A stretch of 38,946 bases of DNA, taken from Pseudomonadota bacterium (GTDB lineage: Bacteria > Pseudomonadota > Alphaproteobacteria > Azospirillales > Azospirillaceae). Below are positions 22,635 to 31,774 of this stretch, in pieces (within the stretch, counting starts at the first letter, position 1; each line of letters starts with the position of its first letter). The position numbers and the translations under genes are program-made. The stretch spans positions 1 through 38,946 of the forward strand of contig JAEYPE010000083.1 in the NCBI GenBank assembly GCA_023411035.1, in the 5' to 3' direction. The notes below the pieces were generated by a model. It was not told the origin of the DNA and searched no databases. It saw nothing but the letters and a program-made list of their open reading frames with translations.

Positions 22635-22671
22635 GGGATTGGCGGACCGTTGTCGGGTTTGGAAAGCGATG

Positions 22672-22754
22672 CCCCTCCCCAACCCTCCCCCGCTTTCGGC
22701 GAGGGAAGGGAACCAACTCCCTCTCCCGCGAAGCGGGGGAGGGCTGGGGAGGGG
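22672..22754. repeat. Intergenic palindromic element inside the ABC operon
   Basis: The left arm at 22672-22698 (CCCCTCCCCAACCCTCCCCC then GCTTTCG) pairs almost perfectly with the right arm at 22729-22754. An inner pair of CCCTCTCCCGC/GAGGGAAGGGA-type sequences fills the centre. This is the style of dispersed palindromes found in Azospirillum-like genomes. On the minus strand it lies just after the binding-protein stop and before the permease, where it could stabilise the upstream mRNA segment or attenuate readthrough. Confidence 0.85.
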
Positions 22755-22763
22755 GGCAGAAAC

Positions 22764-23714
22764 TTACTTCACGAAGGACGTGTCGGTCATGTTGTCCAGG
22801 CTCGGCGGGGCCTTGCGGATCAGCTTGGCCTCCAGCATCACGTCCTGCACCTCCTTGATGAAGGTGGGCATGGTCTTGGTCAGATACTCGACGTTGCCCT
22901 CCTTGTCGTACCAGCGCACGAACTTGGCGGAGGCGGCGAACTGCTCCGGCGTCTGGTTGACGTCGCGGCCCATGATCTCGAAGGCCTTCTTCTCGTCCTT
23001 CCTGATTTCGTCCAGCGCCTCGAACCAGCTGTCGACGAAAGCCTTCACGACCTTCGGGTTCTTCTGGATGTAGTCCGGCTGGAAGGCCAGCGTGTCGATG
23101 ATGACGCCCGGCGTCTGGTCCGACGTGACGATGATCTTGCCCTTGGCCTCGCGCACCTTGGACAGGTACGGCTCATAGGTCACGGCGGCGTCGAACTGGC
23201 CGGCGACGAAGGCGTTGGCGGCGTCGGACGGCTGGAGGTTGACCGTCTGCACGTCGCCGATGGACAGGCCGTTCTTCTTCAGCACATAGGCCAGCCAGAA
23301 CTGCGGCACGCCGCCGTACTGCACGGCCACCTGCTTGCCCTTGAGGTCGGCAAGGCCGTTGATCGCGTCGCGCACGACGATGCCGTCGCCGCCGTGCGAG
23401 CTGTCGAGCACCAGCACCTGGGTCACGTCCACGCCGGAGGAGGCGTAGAGCAGGTGCGTGTCCACCGTGGTGGTGATCGCCTGCACCTCGCCCGCCGCCA
23501 TCGCCTGGTGGCGGTTGGAGGTCGGCATCTTCTTGATCTCGACCTCGATGCCGTTCTTTTTGAAGATGCCGGTTTCCTTGGCCAGCGTGATCGGCGCGAA
23601 GCCGGTCCAGCCGCTCATCGCCACGGTCACCTTGGTCTGTGCCGAGGCCGAAACCGCGCACAGCCCGGCGACCGCCGCCGCCAGGGCTCCGGCCATCCAC
23701 GACGTCTTCCTCAT
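22764..23714 (-). CDS. ABC transporter periplasmic substrate-binding protein, nitrate/sulfonate/taurine class
   Basis: The 316-residue product begins with a Sec signal peptide (MRKTSWMAGALAAAVAGLC, cleavage after SASA). It has the SsuA/ThiY/NrtA-type binding fold: MSGWTGFAPITLAKETGIFKK, the NRHQAMAAGEVQAITTT segment, HGGDGIVVRDAINGLADLKG, and ANAFVAGQFDAAVTYEPYL. ATG 23714 is preceded by a very strong GAGGGGGA ribosome-binding site, fitting the high synthesis expected of a binding protein. It is first in the operon and followed by a palindromic element before the permease. Possible ligands are sulfonates, taurine, nitrate-like anions or pyrimidine precursors; the sequence alone does not choose. 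Confidence 0.93.
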   Translation of the reverse strand: MRKTSWMAGALAAAVAGLCAVSASAQTKVTVAMSGWTGFAPITLAKETGIFKKNGIEVEIKKMPTSNRHQAMAAGEVQAITTTVDTHLLYASSGVDVTQVLVLDSSHGGDGIVVRDAINGLADLKGKQVAVQYGGVPQFWLAYVLKKNGLSIGDVQTVNLQPSDAANAFVAGQFDAAVTYEPYLSKVREAKGKIIVTSDQTPGVIIDTLAFQPDYIQKNPKVVKAFVDSWFEALDEIRKDEKKAFEIMGRDVNQTPEQFAASAKFVRWYDKEGNVEYLTKTMPTFIKEVQDVMLEAKLIRKAPPSLDNMTDTSFVK

Positions 23715-23981
23715 GATCCCCCTCTCCCCGTTTCTGACCGCGTGGGAACGGACAGCCGCCGCCCACGCATCCGTGTGCTGCATTGTGCACGCCTGTGGCG
23801 TGGGTGGGAAGGGATGGACGGAGCCGGGGCGCAAGCCTGACCTTCGTCGGATGACCCGGATGGAAGCCCTTGCCGCCAATTGCTTATCGGGATGATCCGT
23901 TGCCCAATCCATATACCGGCTGTACAAATGGAAACGGGTGTATGCCTTTCTTTTGGGCATCGCAGCGGGAGGCCGGACAGA

Positions 23982-24191
23982 ATGCGATCCATGGACCCGA
24001 TGGACCGCCAGCGGACGCTGGATTATTTCGAACGACTCGGCCGGGACAAGGTGCGGCTGTACAGCGCGATCGACTGCGACCGCTATCTGGGCGGCTGGCA
24101 GGTGCGCGAACTGGCCGACCAGTGGCTGGACGAAAAGGCTGCGGAAGAGGGCCGTTTGCCGCTGTGGCGCAAGACCGTCCGGCGGCCCTGA
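23982..24191 (+). CDS. Small hypothetical protein (69 aa)
   Basis: The ATG at 23982 follows GGGAGG (23968-23973) at good spacing. The product is hydrophilic and looks folded: a helix-like DRQRTLDYFERLGRDKVRLY followed by CDRYLGGWQVRELADQWLDEKAAEEG and a basic C-terminus (WRKTVRRP). No signal or membrane segment. I do not recognise the family. It is convergent with the hybrid kinase gene, 37 bases apart. Confidence 0.6.
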   Translation: MRSMDPMDRQRTLDYFERLGRDKVRLYSAIDCDRYLGGWQVRELADQWLDEKAAEEGRLPLWRKTVRRP

Positions 24192-24228
24192 CGGCCCCGC
24201 TCACGTTGGCCCCGCTCGCGCCGCCCGC

Positions 24229-27189
24229 TCAGGCCGCACCGGCGCTCGCCATCATCCTGCGCAGGTCGTTGGGGAAAACCGGCTTGTGCAGGATGCGGAA
24301 GCCGTTGCGGCGGGCCTCGTCCAGCCGTTCCGGGGCGGTGTCGCCGGTCAGGATGATGCCCGGCACGTCCGCGCCGACCAGCCCCTGCACCGCGGCCAGA
24401 GCCTCCGGCCCGGTCCGGCCCTGCTGGAGCTGGTAGTCGGCCAGCACGATCTGCGGGCGGCGCCCGTCGGCGCGCAGCCGTTCCAGTGCCTGATCGCCCG
24501 AGCGCGCGGTCAGCACGCTGTAGCCCCAGCCCTCCAGCATCGCCTTCAGGCCGAGCAGGATGATGGCCTCGTCGTCGATGACCAGCACCATCCCCTTGGT
24601 CTCGCAGTCGTTGGCGGCCTGCCGGAAAAGGTCCATTCCCGCAGGATGGAACGAAGCGGCGGCGGCGCGGGGCTTTTCCGCCACGACGCGCGGCATGTCC
24701 ACGGAGAAGACGGAGCCCAGCCCCTCCTGCGACCGCACGCGCACGGGGTGGTCCAGCAGCTTCGACAGCCGCTTGACGATGGCGAGGCCGAGGCCGAGCC
24801 CGCGGTCGCCGCTGCCCTGAAGCTGGGTGAACTCCTCGAAGATGTCCTCCAGCCGGTCGGCGGGGATGCCGACGCCGCTGTCCCACACCTCCACGCGCAG
24901 CCGGTCCGGTCCGTTGCGGCGGCAGCCGATCAGGATGCGGCCCCGGCGGGTGTAGCGCAGCGCGTTCTCGACCAGGTTGCGCAGGATGCGCTCCAGATGC
25001 GCCGGATCGGTGCGTACCCAGGCCCGCGTCGGGACGGCGCGCAGTTCCAGCCCCTTCTGCGCGGCGCGCGGCGCGTATTCGGCGACCAGACGGCCCAGGA
25101 CCTGGCCGAGCCGGACCTCCGCCGGGTTGGCGGCGATCTTGCCCGATTCCAGACGCGACATGTCCAGCAGCCCGTCCAGAAGCCCCTTCAGCGTGTCCAG
25201 CACCTGACGCATGTTGTCCAGCAGTGGCAGGCCGGGGTGCCCCTGGAGCCGGTCCCCCAGCGCGGCGGCGAAGAGATAGAGCGACTGCACGGGCTGGCGC
25301 AGGTCGTGGCTGGCGACGGCCAGGAACTTCGATTTGGCGGCGGCGGCCTGCTCCGCCTGCTCCCGCGCGCGGCGCAGGTCGGCCTCGGCCTGCTTGCGGC
25401 CCGTCACGTTCACCGCCGCGCAGGTGATGCCGGCCAGCGCGCCGTCCGGACCGCGCAGCGGATCGATGGTCAGGTCGAAGAAATACTCCCGCCCGGACTG
25501 GCGGATGCGAACCTCTTCGCGCACGCCTTCGCCCGTCTCCAGCGCGCGGCGCTTGATGGCGGTCAGGGCCTCGGCGTCGGCGCTGTCCTCGAACAGTTCC
25601 AGATCGGTCTTGCCGACCACCCGCTCCGCCGTGTAGCCGAGCGCCGGGTTGTGCATCCAGGTGTAGCGCAGGGCGCAGTCCTGGTTGAACACCACGACGC
25701 CGGAGTTGCGCAGCGCCGTGCGGAAGCGCTCGTTGGCGACGCGCAACGCCTCCTCGGTGGTCTCGCGTTCGGTGATGTCGATGCCCGACACGATCAGGTG
25801 GGTGATCCGCCCGTCGCTTCCGCGCATCGGGGTGACCTGGACCTCCATGATCGCCTGATGGTCCCCGGGGGGCTGGACCGCCGCGTCGAAGCGCGAGGAT
25901 TCGCCGTGCGCCGCGCGCTCCACCGCCGCGCGCAGGCGGTCGCCCGCGGCACCGGCGAAGGCGCGCCGGCAGGCCTCGTGGAAGGGACGCCCGACGATCC
26001 GCTCAACCGGCAGCCCGGTGGTCCGAACGGCGGCCTGGTTGACCTGAAGCACGTCGCCCGCCGGGCTCAGCACGCCGATGAAGGTGGGCAGCGCGTCCAG
26101 CACGGCGCGCAGATGCTCCTCCGACCCGCGCAGGGCGCGCTCGCGGGCCTCCAGCGTCCCGGCCATGGCGTCGAAGGCGCGGCCGAGCTGGCCGATCTCC
26201 GATTTGCGGTCCACCAGACCGGCGCGGGCGCTGGAGTTGCCGGCGCTCCAGCCCTGAGTGGCGCGGATCAGCGCCTCCACCGGGCGGCGGATGAACAGGG
26301 TGCCGCCGATCCAGGCGGCCAGGATGGCGACCACCAGCCCGGTCAGGGTCATCAGCAGGCCCTGGCGGGTGGCGCGGTCGATGGTTCCGGCGACGGCGGT
26401 GTGGTCCAGCCCGACGCTGACGAACAGGTCGCGCGCGCCCTGGCGGGAGGGTGAATAGGCCAGCACCCGCGCCGCCCCGTCCTTCCCCGGCAAGGTGACC
26501 ACGCCGCCGCGCGGTTCGCCCAGCAGCTCCAGATAGGACCGCGGCACGCGCTCGCCGCGTTGGGTGATGCCGTTGGGCAGATTGACCAGAATGGTGCCGT
26601 TGCGGTCGGTGACCAGCAGGCTGGCGTTCTCGGGCAGGGGGCGCGCGGAGAAGTTGCTGGCCAGCCAGGGCAGATCGAGGCCGAGCGTCACGACCCCGGC
26701 GACCGCGCCGGACTCGCTGCGGAAGGGAACCGCGAAGGGCAACATGGCGGTGCCGGGCTCCGCCGCCGGGCCGGGTGCGGTCCATTCGCCGACGACGAAG
26801 CGGCCTTCCTCCATCGCGCGGCGGACATGCGGCAGGCCGGCGGCGGCGCCGCCGGGCGTGGCGCTGCACAGAACGGCGCCGTCGCGGTCCAGGACGGACA
26901 GGTTGCGGTATTCGGGAGCGCGGTGGGCCAGCCGAATCAGATGAGCCTGGCACTGGGCATAGTCGCCCGAGCGCAGGGCGGCGGATTCCGCGATGGAGGT
27001 GACCATCAGCCGCGCCCCGTCCACGATGCGCGCCTGTTCGCCTTCGACCAGATGCAGCAGCCGTTCGGCCTGGGCGGCGACTTCCTCGGCGCGCTCCGCA
27101 CGGAACTGGAACACGCTGTAGGCCTGGATGCCCAGGGCCGGCAGGACGGCCAGAAGCACCAGCAGAAAAAGGCGGGCCAGCAGGGTCAT
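24229..27189 (-). CDS. Hybrid sensor histidine kinase: Cache, HAMP, two PAS, HisKA, HATPase, receiver
   Basis: The 986-residue product has TM1 (about 3-23), a periplasmic Cache-type sensor (about 30-280; VLDRDGAVLCS, MLPFAVPFRSESGAVAGVVTLG-type text), TM2 (about 285-305), HAMP, PAS1 (LRAVLDALPTFIGVLSPAG), PAS2 (FRTALRNSGVVVFNQD), HisKA with the HDLRQP variant (VASHDLRQPVQSLYLFA), HATPase (RNLVENALRYT, DSGVGIP, GLGLGLAIV), and a C-terminal receiver (VLVIDDEA, aspartate in IVLADYQLQ). The HDLRQP box is typical of a subgroup of large hybrid kinases. The chosen ATG at 27189 begins at the first membrane helix; ATG 27207 adds MGACDT. No output regulator is adjacent, so the receiver may pass the signal to a distant protein. 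Confidence 0.94.
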   Translation of the reverse strand: MTLLARLFLLVLLAVLPALGIQAYSVFQFRAERAEEVAAQAERLLHLVEGEQARIVDGARLMVTSIAESAALRSGDYAQCQAHLIRLAHRAPEYRNLSVLDRDGAVLCSATPGGAAAGLPHVRRAMEEGRFVVGEWTAPGPAAEPGTAMLPFAVPFRSESGAVAGVVTLGLDLPWLASNFSARPLPENASLLVTDRNGTILVNLPNGITQRGERVPRSYLELLGEPRGGVVTLPGKDGAARVLAYSPSRQGARDLFVSVGLDHTAVAGTIDRATRQGLLMTLTGLVVAILAAWIGGTLFIRRPVEALIRATQGWSAGNSSARAGLVDRKSEIGQLGRAFDAMAGTLEARERALRGSEEHLRAVLDALPTFIGVLSPAGDVLQVNQAAVRTTGLPVERIVGRPFHEACRRAFAGAAGDRLRAAVERAAHGESSRFDAAVQPPGDHQAIMEVQVTPMRGSDGRITHLIVSGIDITERETTEEALRVANERFRTALRNSGVVVFNQDCALRYTWMHNPALGYTAERVVGKTDLELFEDSADAEALTAIKRRALETGEGVREEVRIRQSGREYFFDLTIDPLRGPDGALAGITCAAVNVTGRKQAEADLRRAREQAEQAAAAKSKFLAVASHDLRQPVQSLYLFAAALGDRLQGHPGLPLLDNMRQVLDTLKGLLDGLLDMSRLESGKIAANPAEVRLGQVLGRLVAEYAPRAAQKGLELRAVPTRAWVRTDPAHLERILRNLVENALRYTRRGRILIGCRRNGPDRLRVEVWDSGVGIPADRLEDIFEEFTQLQGSGDRGLGLGLAIVKRLSKLLDHPVRVRSQEGLGSVFSVDMPRVVAEKPRAAAASFHPAGMDLFRQAANDCETKGMVLVIDDEAIILLGLKAMLEGWGYSVLTARSGDQALERLRADGRRPQIVLADYQLQQGRTGPEALAAVQGLVGADVPGIILTGDTAPERLDEARRNGFRILHKPVFPNDLRRMMASAGAA

Positions 27190-27577
27190 CGTGTCACAGG
27201 CTCCCATCGGGCGGGAAAGCAGCCGGCATAAAGGGGCGGAAATCGCTTCGCCTGTGTTCTGGGTAACCTTATTATGGTTAAATCAAAGTTAATAGAGCAG
27301 ATCTATTTTCTTTATGTTTTGTAATGTGCTGGAATTCTGAGAGCAACAAAGGGGTAGGTGATCTCAAGAAGCAACGGTGTTGCTTTTGCATTTCTCATAA
27401 AATTCCGTCATTCTGTGACCGGAAGAGGTAATCCTTGGCCGCTTTGAAGGGGTGGACTTCAGCCGACCTTCGCCTTGCGCCGTCCTCCGTTCTCCGGAGT
27501 GGGGCCATGGCGAAAGCCGGGAGGTGCGGGCTTCCGAACCGGAACCACCGTGCGGCGCGCCGTGTTGAACGGGCGCC
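27190..27577. promoter_or_regulatory. AT-rich divergent region between hybrid kinase and amidoligase genes
   Basis: About 388 bases with no gene. The 27250-27420 part is clearly AT-rich. It contains an inverted repeat TAACC (27264-27268), 7-base spacer, GGTTA (27276-27280), and a small hairpin AGCAAC-GGT-GTTGCT (27370-27384) followed by four T. Promoters for both divergent genes are expected here; I cannot fix -35/-10 boxes. Confidence 0.5.
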
Positions 27578-28576
27578 ATGGACACCGCATTCCGCACACC
27601 CCCCCATTCCACCACGACGGACGGCGCCACGCGCACGGTCGGCGTGGAGGTCGAGTTCGCCGATCTCGACGCCCCCTCCGCGGCGGCGGTGGTGCGCGGC
27701 CTTTACGGCGGCACGCTGGAACCGGAAAGCCCGCACCGCTGCCGGGTGACCGGCACGCGGCTGGGCGATTTCTCGGTGGAGCTGGACATGCGCTCCGCCC
27801 ATCCGGGTAAGACTGGCGACGGCGAACCCGGTGCGCTCGGCAAGGCCGTGGGGAAGGCGGTCGATGGCGTGGTGGAAGCGCTGCGGCCCTGGTGGGGCAA
27901 CATCGGCAGCCTCGTCATGCCCTTCGAGATCGCCGCCCCGCCCGTTCCCATAGCCCGGCTGGCGGAACTGGAACCCCTGTTCACCGCCCTCAGCGGCCAG
28001 GGTGCCGCCGGCACGGGCGCCAGCCCGCTGTTCGCCTTCGGCCTGCACCTGAACCCGCAGGTGGCGCGCACCGATGCGGATTACCTGCTGGACCATCTGA
28101 AGGCGTTCCTGCTGCTGGCCCCCTGGCTGCGCCGCGAGATCCGCGTGGACCCGACCCGCCGTTTGACCGGCTTCGTCGCCGCCTTCCCGGTGGATTACGC
28201 GGTGAAGGTCGCCGATCCGGCCTACCGTCCGGACCTCGGCGGGCTGATCGCCGATTATCTGGAGGCCAACCCGACCCGCAACCGCGAGTTGGACCTGTTC
28301 CCGCTGTTCGCCCATCTGGCCCCGGAGACGATGACGGCTATTCTGCGGGACCCGCATGTGCGCCCCCGCCCGACCTTCCACTACCGCCTGCCGAACGCCC
28401 GGCTGGGCGATCCCGACTGGACCCTGGCTCAGGATTGGAACCGCTGGGTGACGGTGGAGGAACTGGCGGCGGACCGCGCCCGGCTCGACGCGCTGGGGGC
28501 GGACTTCCGGGCCTTCGCCGCGCGCAAGGCGCTGGACGGCTGGGCCGCCGAGGCGGGCCGGCGGCTGGGCGGCTGA
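27578..28576 (+). CDS. Amidoligase-family (COOH-NH2 ligase-like) protein
   Basis: The 332-residue product matches the putative amidoligase group, relatives of glutamine synthetase fold enzymes that join amines to carboxylates using ATP. Visible motifs are VGVEVEF near the N-terminus (metal-binding GxExEF), FSVELDMR, the conserved FAFGLHLNPQ with its histidine, and FTGFVAAFPVDYA-type text further on. Members often pair with a class I glutamine amidotransferase or peptidase-like partner, as here: the next gene starts 11 bases downstream. The pair may form and cut an isopeptide or gamma-glutamyl linkage. ATG 27578 (MDTAFRTPPH) is the first start in frame. The substrate is unknown. Confidence 0.82.
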   Translation: MDTAFRTPPHSTTTDGATRTVGVEVEFADLDAPSAAAVVRGLYGGTLEPESPHRCRVTGTRLGDFSVELDMRSAHPGKTGDGEPGALGKAVGKAVDGVVEALRPWWGNIGSLVMPFEIAAPPVPIARLAELEPLFTALSGQGAAGTGASPLFAFGLHLNPQVARTDADYLLDHLKAFLLLAPWLRREIRVDPTRRLTGFVAAFPVDYAVKVADPAYRPDLGGLIADYLEANPTRNRELDLFPLFAHLAPETMTAILRDPHVRPRPTFHYRLPNARLGDPDWTLAQDWNRWVTVEELAADRARLDALGADFRAFAARKALDGWAAEAGRRLGG

Positions 28577-28587
28577 GAGGGGGCGCG

Positions 28588-29301
28588 ATGGCCGCCTTCA
28601 TCGCGAGGGGACGGCCCCTGATCGGGGTCACCGCGTCGGTGCACGGCAGCCGCATCGCCTGGTGGGCGAACCGTCTGGCCCTGCGCCGCGCCGGGGCGCG
28701 GGCGGTGCGCATCACGGCGCGCGACCCCTTTCCCATCGAGCGGCTGGACGGGCTGGTGGTCGGCGGCGGCGACGACATCGACGCCGCCCTTTACGGTGAA
28801 GCCGCCCGCCCGAAGATGCGCATCGATCCGGAGCGCGACCGGCTGGAGCTGAGCGCGCTGGACGGCGCCGCGGCCCGGCGGCTTCCCGTGCTGGGCATCT
28901 GCCGCGGGTCGCAGATGATCAACGTGCACCGCGGCGGCTCGCTGCTCACCGACATCCACGAGATGTACGAGGAGGCGCCGCGCCTGCGCACCGTGCTGCC
29001 CCGCAAGCGCATCCGCATCGACCCGCGCAGCCATCTGTACCGCATCCTTGGCATCTCCGAATGCCGGGTGAACGCGCTGCACCATCAGGCGGTGGACCGG
29101 CTGGGCGACGGACTGCGCGTGGTGGCGCGCGAGACGGCGGGAATCGTCCAGGGGATCGAAGCGGCCAGCCACCCCTTCCTGATCGGTGTGCAGTGGCATC
29201 CCGAATATCTGGTCGCCGATCCGCGCCAGCAGGCGCTGTTCCGTGCCCTGGCCGCCACCGCCGCGGGAACCGCCAGCCTGGAAGACGCCGCGGTCCTGTA
29301 G
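28588..29301 (+). CDS. Class I glutamine amidotransferase / gamma-glutamyl hydrolase-like (peptidase C26)
   Basis: The 237-residue product is a C26-type amidotransferase or hydrolase: GVTASVHGSRIAWW, the VVGGGDDIDAALYG loop, the nucleophile cysteine in LGICRGSQMINVHRGG, and the catalytic His/Glu in IGVQWHPEYLVAD. Relatives cut gamma-glutamyl-GABA (PuuD) or similar linkages. Pairing with the amidoligase upstream suggests that this enzyme either hydrolyses the ligase product or supplies ammonia. ATG 28588 is preceded by GAGGGGG. It is the last gene of the two-gene operon. Confidence 0.88.
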   Translation: MAAFIARGRPLIGVTASVHGSRIAWWANRLALRRAGARAVRITARDPFPIERLDGLVVGGGDDIDAALYGEAARPKMRIDPERDRLELSALDGAAARRLPVLGICRGSQMINVHRGGSLLTDIHEMYEEAPRLRTVLPRKRIRIDPRSHLYRILGISECRVNALHHQAVDRLGDGLRVVARETAGIVQGIEAASHPFLIGVQWHPEYLVADPRQQALFRALAATAAGTASLEDAAVL

Positions 29302-29410
29302 GGGCGTGAACCCTTGCCACCCTTAACTGTTAATTGTGCCAACCATTTCCCTGACGCGCGGAAGCGGCTATCCTGACGATCGGGGCGCCGCAACGCCGGA
29401 GGGGCAGCGC

Positions 29411-31714
29411 GTGACGGAAAAACAGGCGGGCCGGCGGCTTCGGCTGCACACGGTGACGATGCTGACCGCGCTGGCCATGGCGGTCCTGATGGCCGGGCTG
29501 ACCTTCGGGGTGGGCGGGGCCTTCTTGCGGGTCCTCGACCTCGCGGAAGAGGCCGACCGCGCCATCGTCCCGCAGATCACCCGCCAGCACGAATACGCCG
29601 TCTTCGCCGCCCGCATGGGCCAGTTGGCCGAGGCCGTCCTGCGCTCCCGCTCACCGGAGGAGCGCGCCGACGCTTTGGCGGATGTGGAGGGGTTGTCGCG
29701 GCGCTTCGCGGCGGACGCGGCGGCTCCGGCCATCCTCCAACGGCTCGAACAGGCGATCCAGGCGGTGCGCCACACGGCGGAACGGGCCGAGGTCATCGAC
29801 GCCCTGGCGGCCCAGGCCGTCGCCCTGCGGGAAAGGGGGGACGAGGCGTTCCTGCATCTGCTGCGCTCCGGCGCGCCGTTGCCGGTGCAGGAGCCGTTCC
29901 ACCGCGCGCAGGAGGCGCTGGACGACGGCATGGCCGCGACCGACACGGACCAGCTCGCCGCCGCGGCCGAACGCTTCCACCGGCACGCCGAGGAGGTGCT
30001 GAACGCGCTGATCCCGCTGGAGCCGGGCGCGCGGGCGCCGCTGGTCCGCGCGGCGCAGGACCTGGACGGGCTGAGCGACCTGTTCACCCTGCGCCGGAGC
30101 ATCCTGTCCGAAGCGGGGCTGATGGGGCTGGAGACGGAAATCGCCCACGGCGTGCTGAACGACCTCAGCGCCAGCCTGACCGACGCCGCCGCGACCAACA
30201 CGCAACGCATCGCCCTCACCCTGACCGACCAGGCGCGCAGCGGCCTGTGGATCGTGCTGATCGGGCTGGGCGTCGCCTCGACGGTGCAGACCATCCTTTA
30301 CGTGCTGCTGCGCGTCCATGTGGTCCGCCCGATCCGCCGCGCCTCGCAGGCGTTGGGTTTGGTGCAGCGGGAACGCCGGACCGTCCGGCTGCCGCCCGCC
30401 CTGTTCGCGGAGCTTCAGGCCATCTCCACCAGCGTGGAGCGGTTCGGCACGGCGCTGGTGGAAACCCATGCCTACGCCGAGGCGCTGAAGGCGGGGGAGG
30501 AGCGGATGCGCGCCATCCTGGCGGCCTCACCCTTTCCCATCGTGATCGCACGGCGGTCGGACGATTCCGTCCTGTTCGCCAACCCGCAGGCCGAGGCGCT
30601 GTTCGGGGCGGAGGGGCCGCGGCTGACCCTGACGCGCAACGCGCGCTTCTTCGTCCATCCGTCCGACGCCGCCCGGCTGTCCCGTCTGGTGGACGGGATG
30701 GGGGCGGCGAGCGACCTGGAAATGCAGATGCGCACCGCCGGGGGGCGTTCCTTCTGGGCGATGATTTCCGCCGTGGAGATCCGCGACGTGGACGAGCCGG
30801 CCATCCTCATCGCCGTCAACGACATCACGCTGCGCAAGCGGTCGGAGGAGGAGACGGAGGCCGCCAAGCAACGCGCCGAACGCGCCCTGGCCGACCTGCG
30901 CGAAACCCAGGCCCATCTGATCCAGGCGGAGAAGATGGCCTCGCTCGGCGGGATGGTGGCGGGGGTGGCGCATGAGGTGAACACCCCCGTGGGCATCGCC
31001 CTGACCGGCATCACCCATCTGGCCGACCAGACCCGCCGGGTGGTTCGCGGTGCGGAGGACAACACGCTGCGCCGGGCCGACTTCAACGGCTATCTCGCCA
31101 CCGCGGGGGAGGCCTGCCGGCTGATCGAGGCCAATCTGAACCGCGCCGCCGAGCTGATCCAGAGCTTCAAGCAGACCGCCGTGGACCAGACCAGCGAGGA
31201 ACGGCGCAGCGTCGATCTGTCCGCCTATCTGGACGACGTGCTGACCAGCCTGCGCCCGCGGCTGAAGCAGACCCCCCACCGGGTGGTGGTGGAATGCCCG
31301 CATGGCCTGTGGGTGGACAGCTATCCCGGCGCGCTGTTCCAGGTGCTGACCAACCTGACCATGAACGCGGTGGTGCACGCCTATCCGGACGGGCGGGCGG
31401 GCACGCTGGGCATCGCCGTGACCCGCCCCGGCCCGCAGGAGGTGGAACTGCGCTTCTCCGACGACGGCTGCGGCATTCCCGCCGCCCATATGGGGCGCGT
31501 CTTCGACCCCTTCTTCACGACGCGGCGCGGCGAGGGGGGAAGCGGGCTCGGCCTGCACATCGTCTACAACATCGTGACCACCCGCCTGCGCGGCAGCATC
31601 CGGGTGGAAAGCCGGGAGGGCGGCGGCACCTGCTTCGTGTTGCGCTTCCCCGCCGAGGCCCCGGCGGCGGAGCCCTGCAAGCCGGCGGACGTCACGCCGG
31701 AACCGGTGGCCTGA
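29411..31714 (+). CDS. Sensor histidine kinase with helical periplasmic domain and PAS
   Basis: The 767-residue product has TM1 (about 15-40), a long helical periplasmic domain rich in Ala, Glu and Arg (about 41-270), TM2 (about 275-300), a HAMP-like linker, PAS (about 365-480, MRAILAASPFPIVIARRSDDS), a coiled coil, a kinase core with histidine in VAGVAHEVNTPVGIALTG, and HATPase (NLTMNAVVHAY, DDGCGIP, GSGLGLHIVYNIV). The HEVNTP box belongs to the HisKA subgroup often seen with TorS-like sensors. GTG 29411 was chosen because GGAGGGG lies 6 bases upstream; the longer ATG frame from 29336 gives a poor N-terminus. The gene ends in a strong hairpin. No response regulator is adjacent. Confidence 0.93.
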   Translation: MTEKQAGRRLRLHTVTMLTALAMAVLMAGLTFGVGGAFLRVLDLAEEADRAIVPQITRQHEYAVFAARMGQLAEAVLRSRSPEERADALADVEGLSRRFAADAAAPAILQRLEQAIQAVRHTAERAEVIDALAAQAVALRERGDEAFLHLLRSGAPLPVQEPFHRAQEALDDGMAATDTDQLAAAAERFHRHAEEVLNALIPLEPGARAPLVRAAQDLDGLSDLFTLRRSILSEAGLMGLETEIAHGVLNDLSASLTDAAATNTQRIALTLTDQARSGLWIVLIGLGVASTVQTILYVLLRVHVVRPIRRASQALGLVQRERRTVRLPPALFAELQAISTSVERFGTALVETHAYAEALKAGEERMRAILAASPFPIVIARRSDDSVLFANPQAEALFGAEGPRLTLTRNARFFVHPSDAARLSRLVDGMGAASDLEMQMRTAGGRSFWAMISAVEIRDVDEPAILIAVNDITLRKRSEEETEAAKQRAERALADLRETQAHLIQAEKMASLGGMVAGVAHEVNTPVGIALTGITHLADQTRRVVRGAEDNTLRRADFNGYLATAGEACRLIEANLNRAAELIQSFKQTAVDQTSEERRSVDLSAYLDDVLTSLRPRLKQTPHRVVVECPHGLWVDSYPGALFQVLTNLTMNAVVHAYPDGRAGTLGIAVTRPGPQEVELRFSDDGCGIPAAHMGRVFDPFFTTRRGEGGSGLGLHIVYNIVTTRLRGSIRVESREGGGTCFVLRFPAEAPAAEPCKPADVTPEPVA

Positions 31715-31722
31715 AAACGGAA

Positions 31723-31753
31723 ACGGGCGCGCCGGGGGTTCCGGCGCGCCCGT
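31723..31753. terminator. 13-bp stem-loop after the kinase gene
   Basis: ACGGGCGCGCCGG (31723-31735), loop GGGTT, and CCGGCGCGCCCGT (31741-31753) form a perfect stem between two convergent genes. There is no T-run, so termination strength is uncertain. Confidence 0.7.
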
Positions 31754-31774
31754 CCCGTCGGACCGTGGCGGCCT

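Noticed and set aside
27370..27387. Hairpin AGCAAC/GTTGCT with T-run as an intrinsic terminator
   Set aside because: The stem is only 6 bp, and no gene ends nearby on the plus strand, so it is listed only as part of the intergenic region.
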